64,000 bases of DNA from Streptomyces avermitilis MA-4680 = NBRC 14893 (GCF_000009765.2 NC_003155.5:744001-808000), one strand, 5' to 3'. Shown: positions 24,752 through 33,194, numbered from the stretch's first letter. Translations and numbers: made by a program. The notes: a model not told the origin generated them from the letters alone.

Positions 24752-25429
24752 TCAGGCGACAGCCATCCCGGCCGGAGGCCCTCGAGAAATGATCGTGTGC
24801 GCGAGCGACAGCCGCGGCACCCGCTCCGAACGTTCGCGCGTCGGCACCAGACGCGGCCGACACGGCGGGGCGGGCAGAGCGAGCGACAGCCGCAGCGGAG
24901 CGGCCAGCCATCCCGCGACGGCCCGCAACACGCGGAAAGCGGCCCTCTCGCCGTAGGCCAGCCACAGCCCACTCAGCACAGCGGCCAGGGCATGGGCGGC
25001 GAGCATGCCGAACGACGACCCGCCGCCCATGTCGTGTACCAGATGGCCAAGTTGCCCTGGCTGCTCCGAACAGCCCATGGGCGCGGACCTCATGTCCATG
25101 GCGTCCATGGACGTGGCGCTCATGGACATACCACGCATGCCGTGCGCCACACCGCCCGCGCCGGTGTCCGATGCCGCCGACTGGGCCAGCGAGAAGGCCG
25201 AGTGGAGCGCTCCCTGCGCGACGACCGCGGCGGGCACCACCAGCGCGAGTCCGCGCTCACGGCCCGCCAGACACCAGCCGACGCCGGTCGTGGCGGCGAA
25301 CCCGGCGGTCATCGTCCACCAGGGCACGGTGGAGCCCGACATCAGTACGTGACCGAGGGCGGCGAGCAGCACGCAGACTGCCGCGAACACCGCGGCCCGT
25401 ATCGCGCGCGCACACCACCCAGCAGTCAT
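24752..25429 (-). CDS. Membrane protein with Met-rich external loop
   Basis: 225 aa with ~5 membrane segments (AAVFAAVCVLLAALGHVLMS; LALVVPAAVVAQGALHSAFS; SFGMLAAHALAAVLSGLWLA). Between segments 3 and 4 is a loop rich in Met and His (MRGMSMSATSMDAMDMRSAP, HLVHDMGGG), a pattern typical of Cu(I)-handling proteins. No named family is recognised with confidence. It lies between a PCu(A)C gene and the ECF sigma gene on the same strand. A role in copper sensing or transfer is inferred. Confidence 0.7.
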   Translation of the reverse strand: MTAGWCARAIRAAVFAAVCVLLAALGHVLMSGSTVPWWTMTAGFAATTGVGWCLAGRERGLALVVPAAVVAQGALHSAFSLAQSAASDTGAGGVAHGMRGMSMSATSMDAMDMRSAPMGCSEQPGQLGHLVHDMGGGSSFGMLAAHALAAVLSGLWLAYGERAAFRVLRAVAGWLAAPLRLSLALPAPPCRPRLVPTRERSERVPRLSLAHTIISRGPPAGMAVA

Positions 25430-25579
25430 GACGGCCTCATCTTCGCATCCGGGCTCCGCTCGTCACGGGTGGGTACGCACAGCACCCGGGACTGCCACTC
25501 ATCCCGAAGAGAGTGATACAGGACACAGCGCCTCACCGGTACTCGACGGGCCGTCAGGTCGACCTCTACGAGTGAGGGA

Positions 25580-26101
25580 TCACGTGCCGTCCTGGCCCGG
25601 ACGGACCACCACAGCCAGGGTCTTCACAGCACCGCTGCGTGCGAAACGCAACGTGAACGAGACGAGATCGCCGGCCTGCCAGCCCGCATTCGCCGGCACC
25701 GTCACATCAAGGCCGTGCGGGGACATGGCGAGGCTGCCACCGGCCGGGACGGCGACCGACGCCACCGTCTGCGCGGAGGCCGACCGAGCGCCGGTCATGC
25801 GATGGCGACTGAAGGTGCCGGCGCCGTCGACCGCGCGGGACGTCACCTTCAGCAGCCGGTCCGCCGAGCCGCCGCTGTTGGTGATCCGGAAGAAGGCCGC
25901 CGTGTCCTGGGCGTTGCCGTAGGGCAGGTACACCCGGCCCCCGGTGACCGCGATACGGGCCGGGCTGCCCGCGTTGCCATACGCGGTCCACGTGCTCAGA
26001 CCGCCGAGGGCCAGGCCGCACACGGCGACGGGCGAGAGCGTGGCGATCAGGGTGTCGGTGAGCCTGCGCCGGGTGGGCCGCCAGACCTGTTGTCCGGTCA
26101 T
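25580..26101 (-). CDS. PCu(A)C copper chaperone
   Basis: 173 aa. One N-terminal membrane anchor (IATLSPVAVCGLALGGLSTW), then a PCu(A)C domain (IAVTGGRVYLPYGNAQDTAA, FFRITNSGGSADRLL, SRHRMTGA, VPAGGSLAMSPHGLDVTVP). Candidate Cu(I) ligands His/Met are kept in SRHRM and AMSPHGL, unlike the PCu(A)C-like protein at 23298. Its ATG overlaps the ATPase stop (ATGA), so ATPase and chaperone are coupled. Confidence 0.82.
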   Translation of the reverse strand: MTGQQVWRPTRRRLTDTLIATLSPVAVCGLALGGLSTWTAYGNAGSPARIAVTGGRVYLPYGNAQDTAAFFRITNSGGSADRLLKVTSRAVDGAGTFSRHRMTGARSASAQTVASVAVPAGGSLAMSPHGLDVTVPANAGWQAGDLVSFTLRFARSGAVKTLAVVVRPGQDGT

Positions 26102-28353
26102 CGGGTACGCCTCCGGGCGGGCGAGGGCTGCCAGCCGCGCAACCGCAGGCTGTTGCCGACCACCAGCACCGAGCTGGCGGACATGGCCGCCGCCGCGAGC
26201 ATGGGGTTGAGCAGGCCGACCAGGGCGAGCGGCACGGTCACGACGTTGTAGCCGAAGGCCCAGACGAGGTTGGCACGGATGGTGCCCAGGGTGCGCCGGG
26301 CCAGCCGGACGGCGTCCGCGAGGGCCTCGATGTCGCCGCGTACGAGGGTCACGTCGGCGGCCCCGATGGCCACGTCGGTGCCGGTGCCCATGGCGATCCC
26401 GAGGTCGGCGCCGGCCAGCGCGGCGGCGTCGTTCACGCCGTCGCCGATCACCGCGACTCGGTAGCCCTGCTCCTGCAACTCCCGTACGAGTTCGGCCTTG
26501 CCCTCGGGCGTGCAGCGAGCGTGCACCTCGTCGATGCCCAGGGTCGCGGCAACGGCCCGGGCGGGCGCCTCGCGGTCACCGGTGGCGAGCACGGGCCGCA
26601 CGCCGAGCCGCCGCAGCCGGTCGACGGCCCGGTAGCTTCCGGGGCGTACGACATCCCCGACCTCGATCAGCGCCTCGGCCACCCCGTCCACACGGACCAG
26701 TACGGGCGTGTGCGCGGCGGCCTCCGCCACCGGCAGGGCATCCGCGAGGGCTGCGGGCAACTCGTCGTCCGGGGCGAGGACTTCCACCAGCCGCCCCTCG
26801 ACCCGGCCGCGCACTCCCCGCCCCGGCATTGCACTGAACTCGCCCACGTCCGGCAGCCGCTGCTCGCGCAGCTCCCGCCGGGCGTAGGCGGAGACGGCCC
26901 GGCCGAGGGGGTGTTCCGAGCCTTGTTCGACACCGCCCGCCAGCCGCAGTACCGCGTCGCGGCCGAGCCCGTCCGGTACGACGGTGACCCGGGCGACGCT
27001 CATGTGCCCGGTGGTGAGCGTGCCCGTCTTGTCGAGCACGACGGCGTCGATGTGCTGAAGCCCCTCCAGCGCCTGCGGGCCGGTGACGAGGACACCGAGC
27101 TGGGCACCCCGGCCGGTCGCGGCCATCAGCGCGGTCGGCGTCGCAAGGCCCAGCGCGCACGGGCAGGCCACCACCAGGACCGCCACACACGCGGTGATCG
27201 CCGCCTGTGGATCGGCCCCGGCGCCCAGCCAGAATCCGAGCGCGGTGACGGCCAGTGCCAGCACGACCGGCACGAAGACACCGGCCACCGAGTCGGCCAG
27301 CCGCTGGGCACGCGCCTTGCCGGCCTGCGCCTCGGTGACCAGACGGGTGATCCGGGCGAGCTGCGTGTCGGCACCGACGGCCGTGGCCCGTACGAGCAGC
27401 AGCCCGCCGGCGTTGACGGCCCCGCCGACCACGGCCGAGCCCGGCCCGACCTCGACCGGCTCGCTCTCCCCGGTGACCAGGGCCAGATCCACGGCCGAAC
27501 TGCCCTCCACCACCTGTCCGTCGGTGGCGACCCGTTCGCCAGGCCGCACGACGAAGACCTGACCGCCCTCCAACTCCGCAATGGGAACGAGCCGTTCGGA
27601 ATCACCGTCCCGTACCGACACCTCCTTGGCGGCGAGTTCGGCCAGCGATCGTAGCGCCGCCCCGGTGCCCCGCCGGGCCCGCGCCTCCAGGAACCGCCCC
27701 GCCAGTACGAACAGCGGTACGCCGACGGCCGCTTCGAGGTAGATGTGCGCGACGCCGTCCGATGCGGAGGGAACGAGGCTGAACGGCATCCGCATCCCGG
27801 GATCACCGGCACCCCCGAGGAAGAGCGCGTACGCCGACCACGCGAAGGACGCCACCACGCCCAGCGACACCAGCGTGTCCATGGTCGCCGCCGAGTGCCG
27901 CAGCCCCCGTACCGCCCGCGCGTGGAAGGGCCAGGCACCCCATACCGCGACCGGCGCGGCCAGCATGAAACACAGCCACTGCCAGTTGCGGAACTGCAGC
28001 ACGGGCACCATCGACAGCACGAGCACGGGCACCGCGAGCAACGCGGTGCCCAGCAGCCGGTCGCGCTCCTGCCGCGCCTCCTCGGTCTCCCGCCCGCCCT
28101 CACGCGGCTGCTTCTTGGGCGGCTCGGGGAGCGCGGCCGTATAGCCGGCCTTCTCGACCGTCGCCACGAGTTGCCCGACGCTGACCTCCGTCGGATGGCT
28201 CACGCGAGCCCGCCCGGTGGCCAGGTTCACGGTCGCCGTCACTCCGTCGAGCTTGCCGAGCTTCTTCTCGACACGGGTCACGCACGCGGCGCAGGTCATG
28301 CCGCCGACGCTCAGATCGGTCGTCACCAGGGCGGTCATCGGTTCGGCGCCCAT
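26098..28353 (-). CDS. Copper-translocating P1B-type ATPase
   Basis: 751 aa. An N-terminal HMA domain (GMTCAACVTRVEKKLG, Cys21/Cys24) is followed by transmembrane helices, the TGES actuator motif (LVTGESEPVEVG), the CPC metal site (VACPCALGLATPTALMA), the phosphorylation motif DKTGTLTTG, the SEHPLGRAV His and the hinge GDGVNDAAALAGADLGIAMG. The CPC and C-terminal YN/MSSS features mark a Cu(I)/Ag(I) CopA/CtpV/CtpB-type pump. In the CtpB/SigC context it may supply copper to exported proteins rather than detoxify. It starts inside the stop of the Met-rich gene (TGATG). Confidence 0.93.
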   Translation of the reverse strand: MGAEPMTALVTTDLSVGGMTCAACVTRVEKKLGKLDGVTATVNLATGRARVSHPTEVSVGQLVATVEKAGYTAALPEPPKKQPREGGRETEEARQERDRLLGTALLAVPVLVLSMVPVLQFRNWQWLCFMLAAPVAVWGAWPFHARAVRGLRHSAATMDTLVSLGVVASFAWSAYALFLGGAGDPGMRMPFSLVPSASDGVAHIYLEAAVGVPLFVLAGRFLEARARRGTGAALRSLAELAAKEVSVRDGDSERLVPIAELEGGQVFVVRPGERVATDGQVVEGSSAVDLALVTGESEPVEVGPGSAVVGGAVNAGGLLLVRATAVGADTQLARITRLVTEAQAGKARAQRLADSVAGVFVPVVLALAVTALGFWLGAGADPQAAITACVAVLVVACPCALGLATPTALMAATGRGAQLGVLVTGPQALEGLQHIDAVVLDKTGTLTTGHMSVARVTVVPDGLGRDAVLRLAGGVEQGSEHPLGRAVSAYARRELREQRLPDVGEFSAMPGRGVRGRVEGRLVEVLAPDDELPAALADALPVAEAAAHTPVLVRVDGVAEALIEVGDVVRPGSYRAVDRLRRLGVRPVLATGDREAPARAVAATLGIDEVHARCTPEGKAELVRELQEQGYRVAVIGDGVNDAAALAGADLGIAMGTGTDVAIGAADVTLVRGDIEALADAVRLARRTLGTIRANLVWAFGYNVVTVPLALVGLLNPMLAAAAMSASSVLVVGNSLRLRGWQPSPARRRTR

Positions 28354-28589
28354 CAGCCGTGTCCCCCCTGCATGTTGCCCATGTCGTCCATACCTCCGCC
28401 GCCGCCGTCGCGGTTCGTGCCGCCGCCGTGCATACCGGGTGCGACAGGACCGGCGCCGGCACCCACCGCGTAGGACACCGTGAAGATCAGGGCCAGCAGC
28501 AGAAGGAAGCCGCAGAGCGCGGGCGGGGGCGCCGCCCTCCGCAGGGCCGTACCCGCGCCGGTCAAGGAGGATTGCCGGGACTCTTCCAT
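28353..28589 (-). CDS. Small Met/His/Gly-rich membrane protein
   Basis: 78 aa from ATG 28589 with GGAG 9 nt upstream. One membrane segment (ALCGFLLLLALIFTVSYAVG) is followed by an external tail ending MHGGG...MDDMGNMQGGHG, rich in Met and His and so a likely Cu(I) site. A GTG at 28664 is rejected as start because it lies between the -35 and -10 of promoter P4. It is first in a three-gene operon with the copper ATPase and PCu(A)C. Function unassigned. Confidence 0.72.
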   Translation of the reverse strand: MEESRQSSLTGAGTALRRAAPPPALCGFLLLLALIFTVSYAVGAGAGPVAPGMHGGGTNRDGGGGGMDDMGNMQGGHG

Positions 28590-28648
28590 CAACCGCGTCT
28601 CCAGGTCACGTCGGACGGCGTCGGTCGGATCGCGCCGTACCAGTTCAG

Positions 28649-28677
28649 TAGTCGGACCAGCCACGGGCCGGGTTCCG
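28649..28677 (-). promoter_or_regulatory. ECF-type promoter P4 (copper ATPase operon)
   Basis: Minus strand: -35 CGGAAC (28672-28677), 17 nt, -10 CGACTA (28649-28654) followed by CTGA. It is 60 bp before the Met-rich gene start. Confidence 0.7.
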
Positions 28678-29198
28678 GAGGAGCTGTGTGGCGCGCGTCA
28701 CGCGAGGAACGACCGTCCCGTACGCCACGTCGGCGGACGGACGGCCCGCCCTGCCGACGGGTGTGCGTCGACAGGGCGACCGGCCTGCTTGGCCCGGGAT
28801 CCCTCGGAGCGACCGGGTTCCCGGTTCGGCCGGCCCGTGAAGACGCATGTCAGGAGCGACGACGCCCCGGAAGCGTCGTCGTTTCCACGGCGCGCTGACG
28901 AATCGTCCCGGCCAGTACGGGCTGACCGGCGGCAGCGATCACGACGCCATGGGGAACCTGCGGCTGATCGCCCGCACCACGCCCGTTCCCACGGCCGTCC
29001 GGCACGACCTGGCCCAGCAGCGTCGTACTGCCGAGCCCTATCACCCCTGGCACGGACCCCGCTTCAGCGGCTGCTGGGGCACCCCGCGGCGAGCTGGAGT
29101 TCCGCCCCGTCCAGCCCGACCCGGTGGCGTAGTCCTTTCCGGCCTTGCTCGAAGCCACAGAATCAGCCGCCGCACAGATCACGGCCGGCGAGTCGCCC
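28678..29198. other. Intergenic, no reliable gene
   Basis: About 520 bp upstream of the copper operon. Short frames on both strands have arbitrary composition and no RBS. Nothing can be assigned. Confidence 0.4.
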
Positions 29199-29408
29199 TT
29201 ACTCAGGGATGACCAGACCGCGGGCACGCAGCTGCGGCAGGCAGATCTTCAAGCAGGCTTCCACCGAGGCGGCATCAGTACGCACGAGCAGGTCTTCGTG
29301 GAAGGGGAGACCGTTCGCGACGAAGGTCCACGGTCTCACTCCGTCACGCATGCGTTCCGCGTCCGCCTTGAACAGCACCGTGACGCCCTGCTCGGCCAGC
29401 GCCTCCAT
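29199..29408 (-). CDS. Small hypothetical protein
   Basis: 69 aa (MEALAEQGVTVLFKADAERM...LKICLPQLRARGLVIPE). Codon bias and an amphipathic, soluble composition support coding. No Shine-Dalgarno is clear and the frame runs further upstream to 29498. No family is recognised. It may be a truncated gene. Confidence 0.45.
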   Translation of the reverse strand: MEALAEQGVTVLFKADAERMRDGVRPWTFVANGLPFHEDLLVRTDAASVEACLKICLPQLRARGLVIPE

Positions 29409-29555
29409 GACACGCACCACGTCGACCAACGTCCCACCCCGCCCGTTCGAACAGGCGGGCCACGCTACACGGCACACATGCAGCTGACTTGACGGCATAG
29501 CAACGTGAGGTGTCTCCCGGACTTCCGGCAGGCTGTTGCGCCGGGCCGCTCCGCG

Positions 29556-30389
29556 TCATCCCGCGGCGTTGAGGATCTCCCGGATGCGGGTTGCCCAGGT
29601 CCGGGGATGGCTGGTGTTTCCGTTGTGTCCGCCGGGCAGCTCCTGCAGTTCGCGGTCGAGGAGTGTGGCCAGGGCTGTCGCGGCCCGGTAGTCGAAGACG
29701 GTCCGCGGGGTGGTGCGCCCGGCGGCGGGCACGATGTGTGTGCTGACGCCCTTCAGTGCGGCGATGTCGAGGGTGTCGTGGATGACCGCGGTGAAGTCGT
29801 GGCGGATGAAGTAGTCGAAGTTGGCGGTGCGCAGGGCGTTCATCGGCTGGGGTGTCAGATCGGGTTCGGTGTCCGTGGCGGCGGGGTCGATGCCCAGGGT
29901 CCTGGCGATCTCCGGGAGCGCGGCGGCCAGGCCCTCTCGGAGGTAGAGGTCCTGAAGGGCGACGAGTTCGTGCTCATGGCGGGCGCGTTCGTCGTCGGGC
30001 AGCAGGCGTGGGGCGACGGGCTCGTGGGCGATGAGGGTGCGGATCTGTTCGGGGTGCCGCACGATCGCGTGCATGCCGATGACGGCTCCGAGGCTGCAGC
30101 CGAGCATGAGGGCGGGGGTGTCGGTGAGAGAGGCCAGCAGGCGGTGGACGTCGTCGGCGTGCTCGGCCAGTGTCGCGCCTCGCTCGGGGGCGTCGAGCCG
30201 GCTGCGGGACAGCCCGCGGCGGTCGTAGCTGACCACGGTGTAGGAATCGGTGAGGTGGGCGACGAGGTCGGTGGTGCGGTCGGCGTCGCCCTCTCCGCTC
30301 TGCGAGATGAGCAGCAGCGGGCCGGTGCCGCGGATCTGGTAGTGCAGGACGGCGCCGGGAACGGCGAGCGTGCCGGTGGCCTTGGGCAT
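29556..30389 (-). CDS. Alpha/beta hydrolase
   Basis: 277 aa, alpha/beta-hydrolase fold: YQIRGTGPLLLISQSGEGDA (oxyanion strand), YDRRGLSRSRLD, nucleophile elbow MLGCSLGAVIGM with Ser, and the catalytic His in LPGGHNGNT. It is divergent from a MarR regulator across a strong palindrome and is the likely target of that repressor. The substrate is unknown. Confidence 0.88.
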   Translation of the reverse strand: MPKATGTLAVPGAVLHYQIRGTGPLLLISQSGEGDADRTTDLVAHLTDSYTVVSYDRRGLSRSRLDAPERGATLAEHADDVHRLLASLTDTPALMLGCSLGAVIGMHAIVRHPEQIRTLIAHEPVAPRLLPDDERARHEHELVALQDLYLREGLAAALPEIARTLGIDPAATDTEPDLTPQPMNALRTANFDYFIRHDFTAVIHDTLDIAALKGVSTHIVPAAGRTTPRTVFDYRAATALATLLDRELQELPGGHNGNTSHPRTWATRIREILNAAG

Positions 30390-30443
30390 GGCGGTCTCCC
30401 TTGTGGGCGGCGGTCCTTCCGCCGCCCTTCGGCCAACTTAATC

Positions 30444-30485
30444 CATCGAACTAGATACATCAATCTCGATGAATCTAGTTCGATG
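30444..30485. promoter_or_regulatory. MarR operator palindrome
   Basis: CATCGAACTAGAT (30444-30456) and ATCTAGTTCGATG (30473-30485) are perfect 13-bp inverted arms around a 16-nt spacer. A nested ATACATC/GATGTAT pair extends it. It sits between the hydrolase and MarR starts, so one dimer or two could block both promoters. Confidence 0.8.
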
Positions 30486-30486
30486 T

Positions 30487-30984
30487 ATGTTGGGTGGTGT
30501 GAACGGAGTCGAGCTGTTCCTGCTGGGACGCGTCCTGATGAAGATCGGCGAGGAAGCCCTGCCGGAGCCTCCGGGCGGCGCCGGCCGCTATGCCGGCAGC
30601 GCCCGGCTGGTGTTGATCGTGGCTAGCGATATCGCCGCTCATCCCGACACCGCTGTCGGCGAGATCGCCGCCCGCACCGGTCTGCCGCAGAGCCAGGTGT
30701 CCGCGGCCGTCGCCCGGCTCAAGGAAGCCCGGTCGGTGCAGACGGCGCCGGATCCCGCCGACCGGCGCCGTGTGCTGGTGCGTCAGGCTGCCGAGGTGTC
30801 CGAGCGAGTGGCGCAGGTCCGCGCGGTCGGCATCGAGGATGCTCTCGCCAGGGCACTGGGATCTGATGCCCCGCACCGGCTGAGGGAGGTCTCGGAAGCG
30901 TTGGATGTGCTCGCCCGGAACCTCCTGCCGCAGTCGGGGGCCCCGGAGTCCCCCCAGGCAGACATCGTTCCGCCGTCGCGGTAA
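30487..30984 (+). CDS. MarR family transcriptional regulator
   Basis: About 165 aa. Winged HTH with the recognition helix in GEIAARTGLPQSQVSAAVAR, then LKEARSVQTAPDPADRRRVL (wing), and a C-terminal dimer helix. The start at 30487 is preferred over 30469 because the latter lies inside the operator; GTG 30499 with GGGTGG upstream is also possible. It probably autoregulates and represses the divergent hydrolase. Confidence 0.8.
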   Translation: MLGGVNGVELFLLGRVLMKIGEEALPEPPGGAGRYAGSARLVLIVASDIAAHPDTAVGEIAARTGLPQSQVSAAVARLKEARSVQTAPDPADRRRVLVRQAAEVSERVAQVRAVGIEDALARALGSDAPHRLREVSEALDVLARNLLPQSGAPESPQADIVPPSR

Positions 30985-30989
30985 GGCCG

Positions 30990-31165
30990 CTACTTCGTTA
31001 CGTTGTCCTTGTTCGCCTTGGTGCGGGCCAGGCGGTAAGACGCGGTGCCGGTCTCGATGAGGGTGGCGTCGAAGATGAGCCGGTCCACGATCGATCGCCA
31101 CACAGAGCCGCGGATCGGTGAACGTTTTTGTCCAGCCGTCTGGCAGGGCTCCGTTGTTCGGGGTG
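30990..31165 (-). pseudogene. IstB-like (IS21 helper) ATPase tail remnant
   Basis: Two adjacent frames give GWTKTFTDPRLCVAI and then VDRLIFDATLIETGTASYRLA, matching the C-terminus of IstB-type ATP-binding proteins of IS21-like elements. A frameshift lies between them. Walker motifs are absent, so only the tail remains. The minus-strand frame upstream (to ~31430, starting MALYQESGGHNVEEW) is unexplained. Confidence 0.55.
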
Positions 31166-31614
31166 GCTCCGCGGTACTGCGGAGCCTTGGGCAAACGCGC
31201 CAACTGCCAGGTCGCCGCGGGTTTGGATCACCTCTCCGGTGGCCTGCGTCCACGGGCGAGGGCGCTCTGCGGCTGAGGCAATGTTGTCGCTGCGGAACCG
31301 GAAGTTCAGGGCGAAGAACTCTTCGTCGATTTCCGCGGTCGATTCGCCCCTTGAAGATCCTTGAAGACCCTTGAAGATCAGGACCCACTCCTCGACGTTG
31401 TGTCCTCCGCTCTCCTGATACAGCGCCATGGCTGTCGCCCCGCCGTCACTCAGCCCTCCGGAACCCCACCCCGACTCCACCGCCTCACGCGCCCGACATG
31501 GCCGAACACATCGCGGGACTCTGCACCACCCGCCACACCCCTTACGCCCCTCGCGCTCTCTTGCGCCGCCCACTCGGCTGCCCAAAGCCTGAAAAGGATC
31601 TGGGAGGGAGGCCC
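31166..31614. other. Gap with unexplained minus-strand frame
   Basis: A minus-strand frame from about 31429 (MALYQESGGHNVEEWVLIFK) has coding-like composition but no RBS and runs into the IstB remnant. TTGAAGATCC/TTGAAGACCC/TTGAAGATCA near 31350-31380 is a short tandem repeat within it. It is probably debris of a mobile element. Confidence 0.35.
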
Positions 31615-31956
31615 ATGACCGAGAACGAGAACGAACGTGCCACCGAACTCGGCGACGCCATCGAGGCAGTACGCCAGGGGTTGCTGAAGGCAGCCGCACA
31701 AGGCAGCGACGACCTACGCTTCCTGGTCAAGGAAACAGAGCTCGAATTCATCGTCGAACTGCGGAAGACGGGGTCGACCGGCGCGGGTGTGAAGGCCTGG
31801 GTCCTCTCCGGTGACGGACGCCTCGAGCGGTCTGCCGGCCAAACCAACCGGCTCACCGTCCGGCTGGGGATCCTGGCCCCGGAATCACACCCGATCGACG
31901 AGACCCACTTCGGCGACAAGAAGGACAAGGGCCACCCGGGACCGCGGCAGATGTGA
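31615..31956 (+). CDS. Trypco2 (trypsin-co-occurring) family protein
   Basis: 113 aa, start ATG 31615 with GGGAGGGAG upstream. It matches the trypsin-co-occurring domain 2 pattern: ELGDAIEAVRQGLLKAAAQG, then LRFLVKETELEFIVELRKTG, and a C-terminal beta-strand NRLTVRLGILAPE. Such domains serve as adaptor modules in bacterial conflict systems, usually near a protease or NLR-like ATPase. No such partner is adjacent, only a LuxR fragment. Confidence 0.75.
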   Translation: MTENENERATELGDAIEAVRQGLLKAAAQGSDDLRFLVKETELEFIVELRKTGSTGAGVKAWVLSGDGRLERSAGQTNRLTVRLGILAPESHPIDETHFGDKKDKGHPGPRQM

Positions 31957-31974
31957 CCAGCCGAAGCCGGATCG

Positions 31975-32298
31975 AGCAAACAACTGCGCACGGCCCACGG
32001 CATGCTGGAGACGATGGGGATGACCGCGTTCGCCGAGCGTGCCGGCCGCGAACTGCGGGCCGCCGGCGGAACCGCCCACAAGCGCACCGCCCCGGCCCGG
32101 CATGAGGAACTGACCGCTCAGGAAAGCCAGATCGCGCGGATGGCCCGCGACGGCCTGTCGAACCCGGAGATCGGCACCCGCCTGTTCATCAGCGCACGCA
32201 CCGTCCAGTACCACTTGCGCAAGGTCTTCACCAAGCTCGGCATCACCTCACGCAGCCAGCTCGACCGGGTCCTGCCAAGCGGCCCTGGCGGCGCATAA
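31975..32298 (+). pseudogene. LuxR-family regulator, C-terminal fragment
   Basis: The frame is open from ~31975 through KQLRTAHGMLETMGMTAFAE, then a LuxR HTH (LTAQESQIARMARDGLSNPE, IGTRLFISARTVQYHLRKVF, KLGITSRSQL). This is the end of a large AAA/LuxR (LAL-type) regulator; its ~800-residue N-terminal part is missing. ATG 32002 could still make a free 98-aa HTH protein. Confidence 0.65.
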
Positions 32299-32472
32299 GA
32301 GGACGTTCAGCGGCGGGTTTTCAACGGGACGGGCCGGCGGACACCGTATCCGTGGTTCCGCTGGAACCCCCAGTCGTCCTACAGGAGCTACGAGCCGTTC
32401 ACCCCGAGATCTTCGCGAGGGCGCCGACGGGGGCGCGATCCTCATGAGCGGGGCGGCTCTCGTTCGATCTGC
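32299..32472. other. Intergenic
   Basis: No gene or clear hairpin is seen between the LuxR fragment and the end of the DUF6817 gene. Confidence 0.4.
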
Positions 32473-33039
32473 TCAGTCCTGCGCAGGGGGATCCGGAGCA
32501 AGCACCACGTGGCAGGCCGACCAGGCTGGTTGGCTCAGCAGGGGGCGGAATCGAGTGCACAGGGCGAGGAGTTCGGATCCCCACTTCTCACGGAAGGCCG
32601 GATCGATGCGGGCGAGGTCGAGTTCGTTGGCGGCAGACAGCTCAGCGAAGTCCCGGCGCAGCTGCGGCTCCGGAATACGGGCACGGCCGGTGAACCGGTC
32701 GCGGAAGGAGGCGTCGGCATCCGCGAGCGTCGGATAGGTGGCCTTCCGGTCGCACGAGGCGTAGAGGTACACGATGCCTTCGGCCTCGACGCCGATCGCC
32801 GCTGCGAGTTCGTCGCGGCGGTCCAGGGACAGCAATGCGGCGGGGAAGCCGTCGGTGCCGTAGAACGCATGGCACAGGCCCGCAAGCTGGAGGGCGGTGC
32901 GTGCCTCCCATACGGCGAGTTGCTCTTGGACGCGCTGGAGGTGCGCGAGGAGAGTGCCGCCCGGATGGGCGATCTCTGTGGCGCCGAGTTCGCGCAGGAG
33001 CGCGATGGCCTGAGCGGAAGCGGCAGGGGAAGCAGGCAC
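32473..33039 (-). CDS. DUF6817 domain protein (HD-like)
   Basis: 188 aa. It shows the DUF6817 pattern: LRELGATEIAHPGGTLLAHL, QLAGLCHAFYGTDGFPAALL, and GVEAEGIVYLYASCDRKATY. The spaced His residues (AHPGG, AHL, CHAFYG) suggest an HD-type metal-dependent hydrolase fold, which is inference. It is divergent from a LysR regulator and probably under its control. Confidence 0.7.
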   Translation of the reverse strand: MPASPAASAQAIALLRELGATEIAHPGGTLLAHLQRVQEQLAVWEARTALQLAGLCHAFYGTDGFPAALLSLDRRDELAAAIGVEAEGIVYLYASCDRKATYPTLADADASFRDRFTGRARIPEPQLRRDFAELSAANELDLARIDPAFREKWGSELLALCTRFRPLLSQPAWSACHVVLAPDPPAQD

Positions 33040-33194
33040 GGGGCGGAGTCCTTACGTCGCTCGGGGTCGGCACCCGTCCGCGCCTTCGCCTGTGGTCCGG
33101 ACCCCGGGAAAGCACGGACGGGTTGCCGCCTGGGCCCTGCACTGATCGTCCTGGACCACGTAACCCCAGTCAATCCTATGGATTTCTAGCAATA

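Noticed and set aside
24752..25429. DUF5134 assignment for the Met-rich membrane protein
   Set aside because: General membrane topology is similar, but I could not match specific motifs, so it is left unassigned.
28590..28664. GTG 28664 as start of the Met-rich protein
   Set aside because: This GTG lies within the spacer of promoter P4. ATG 28589 with GGAG upstream fits better.
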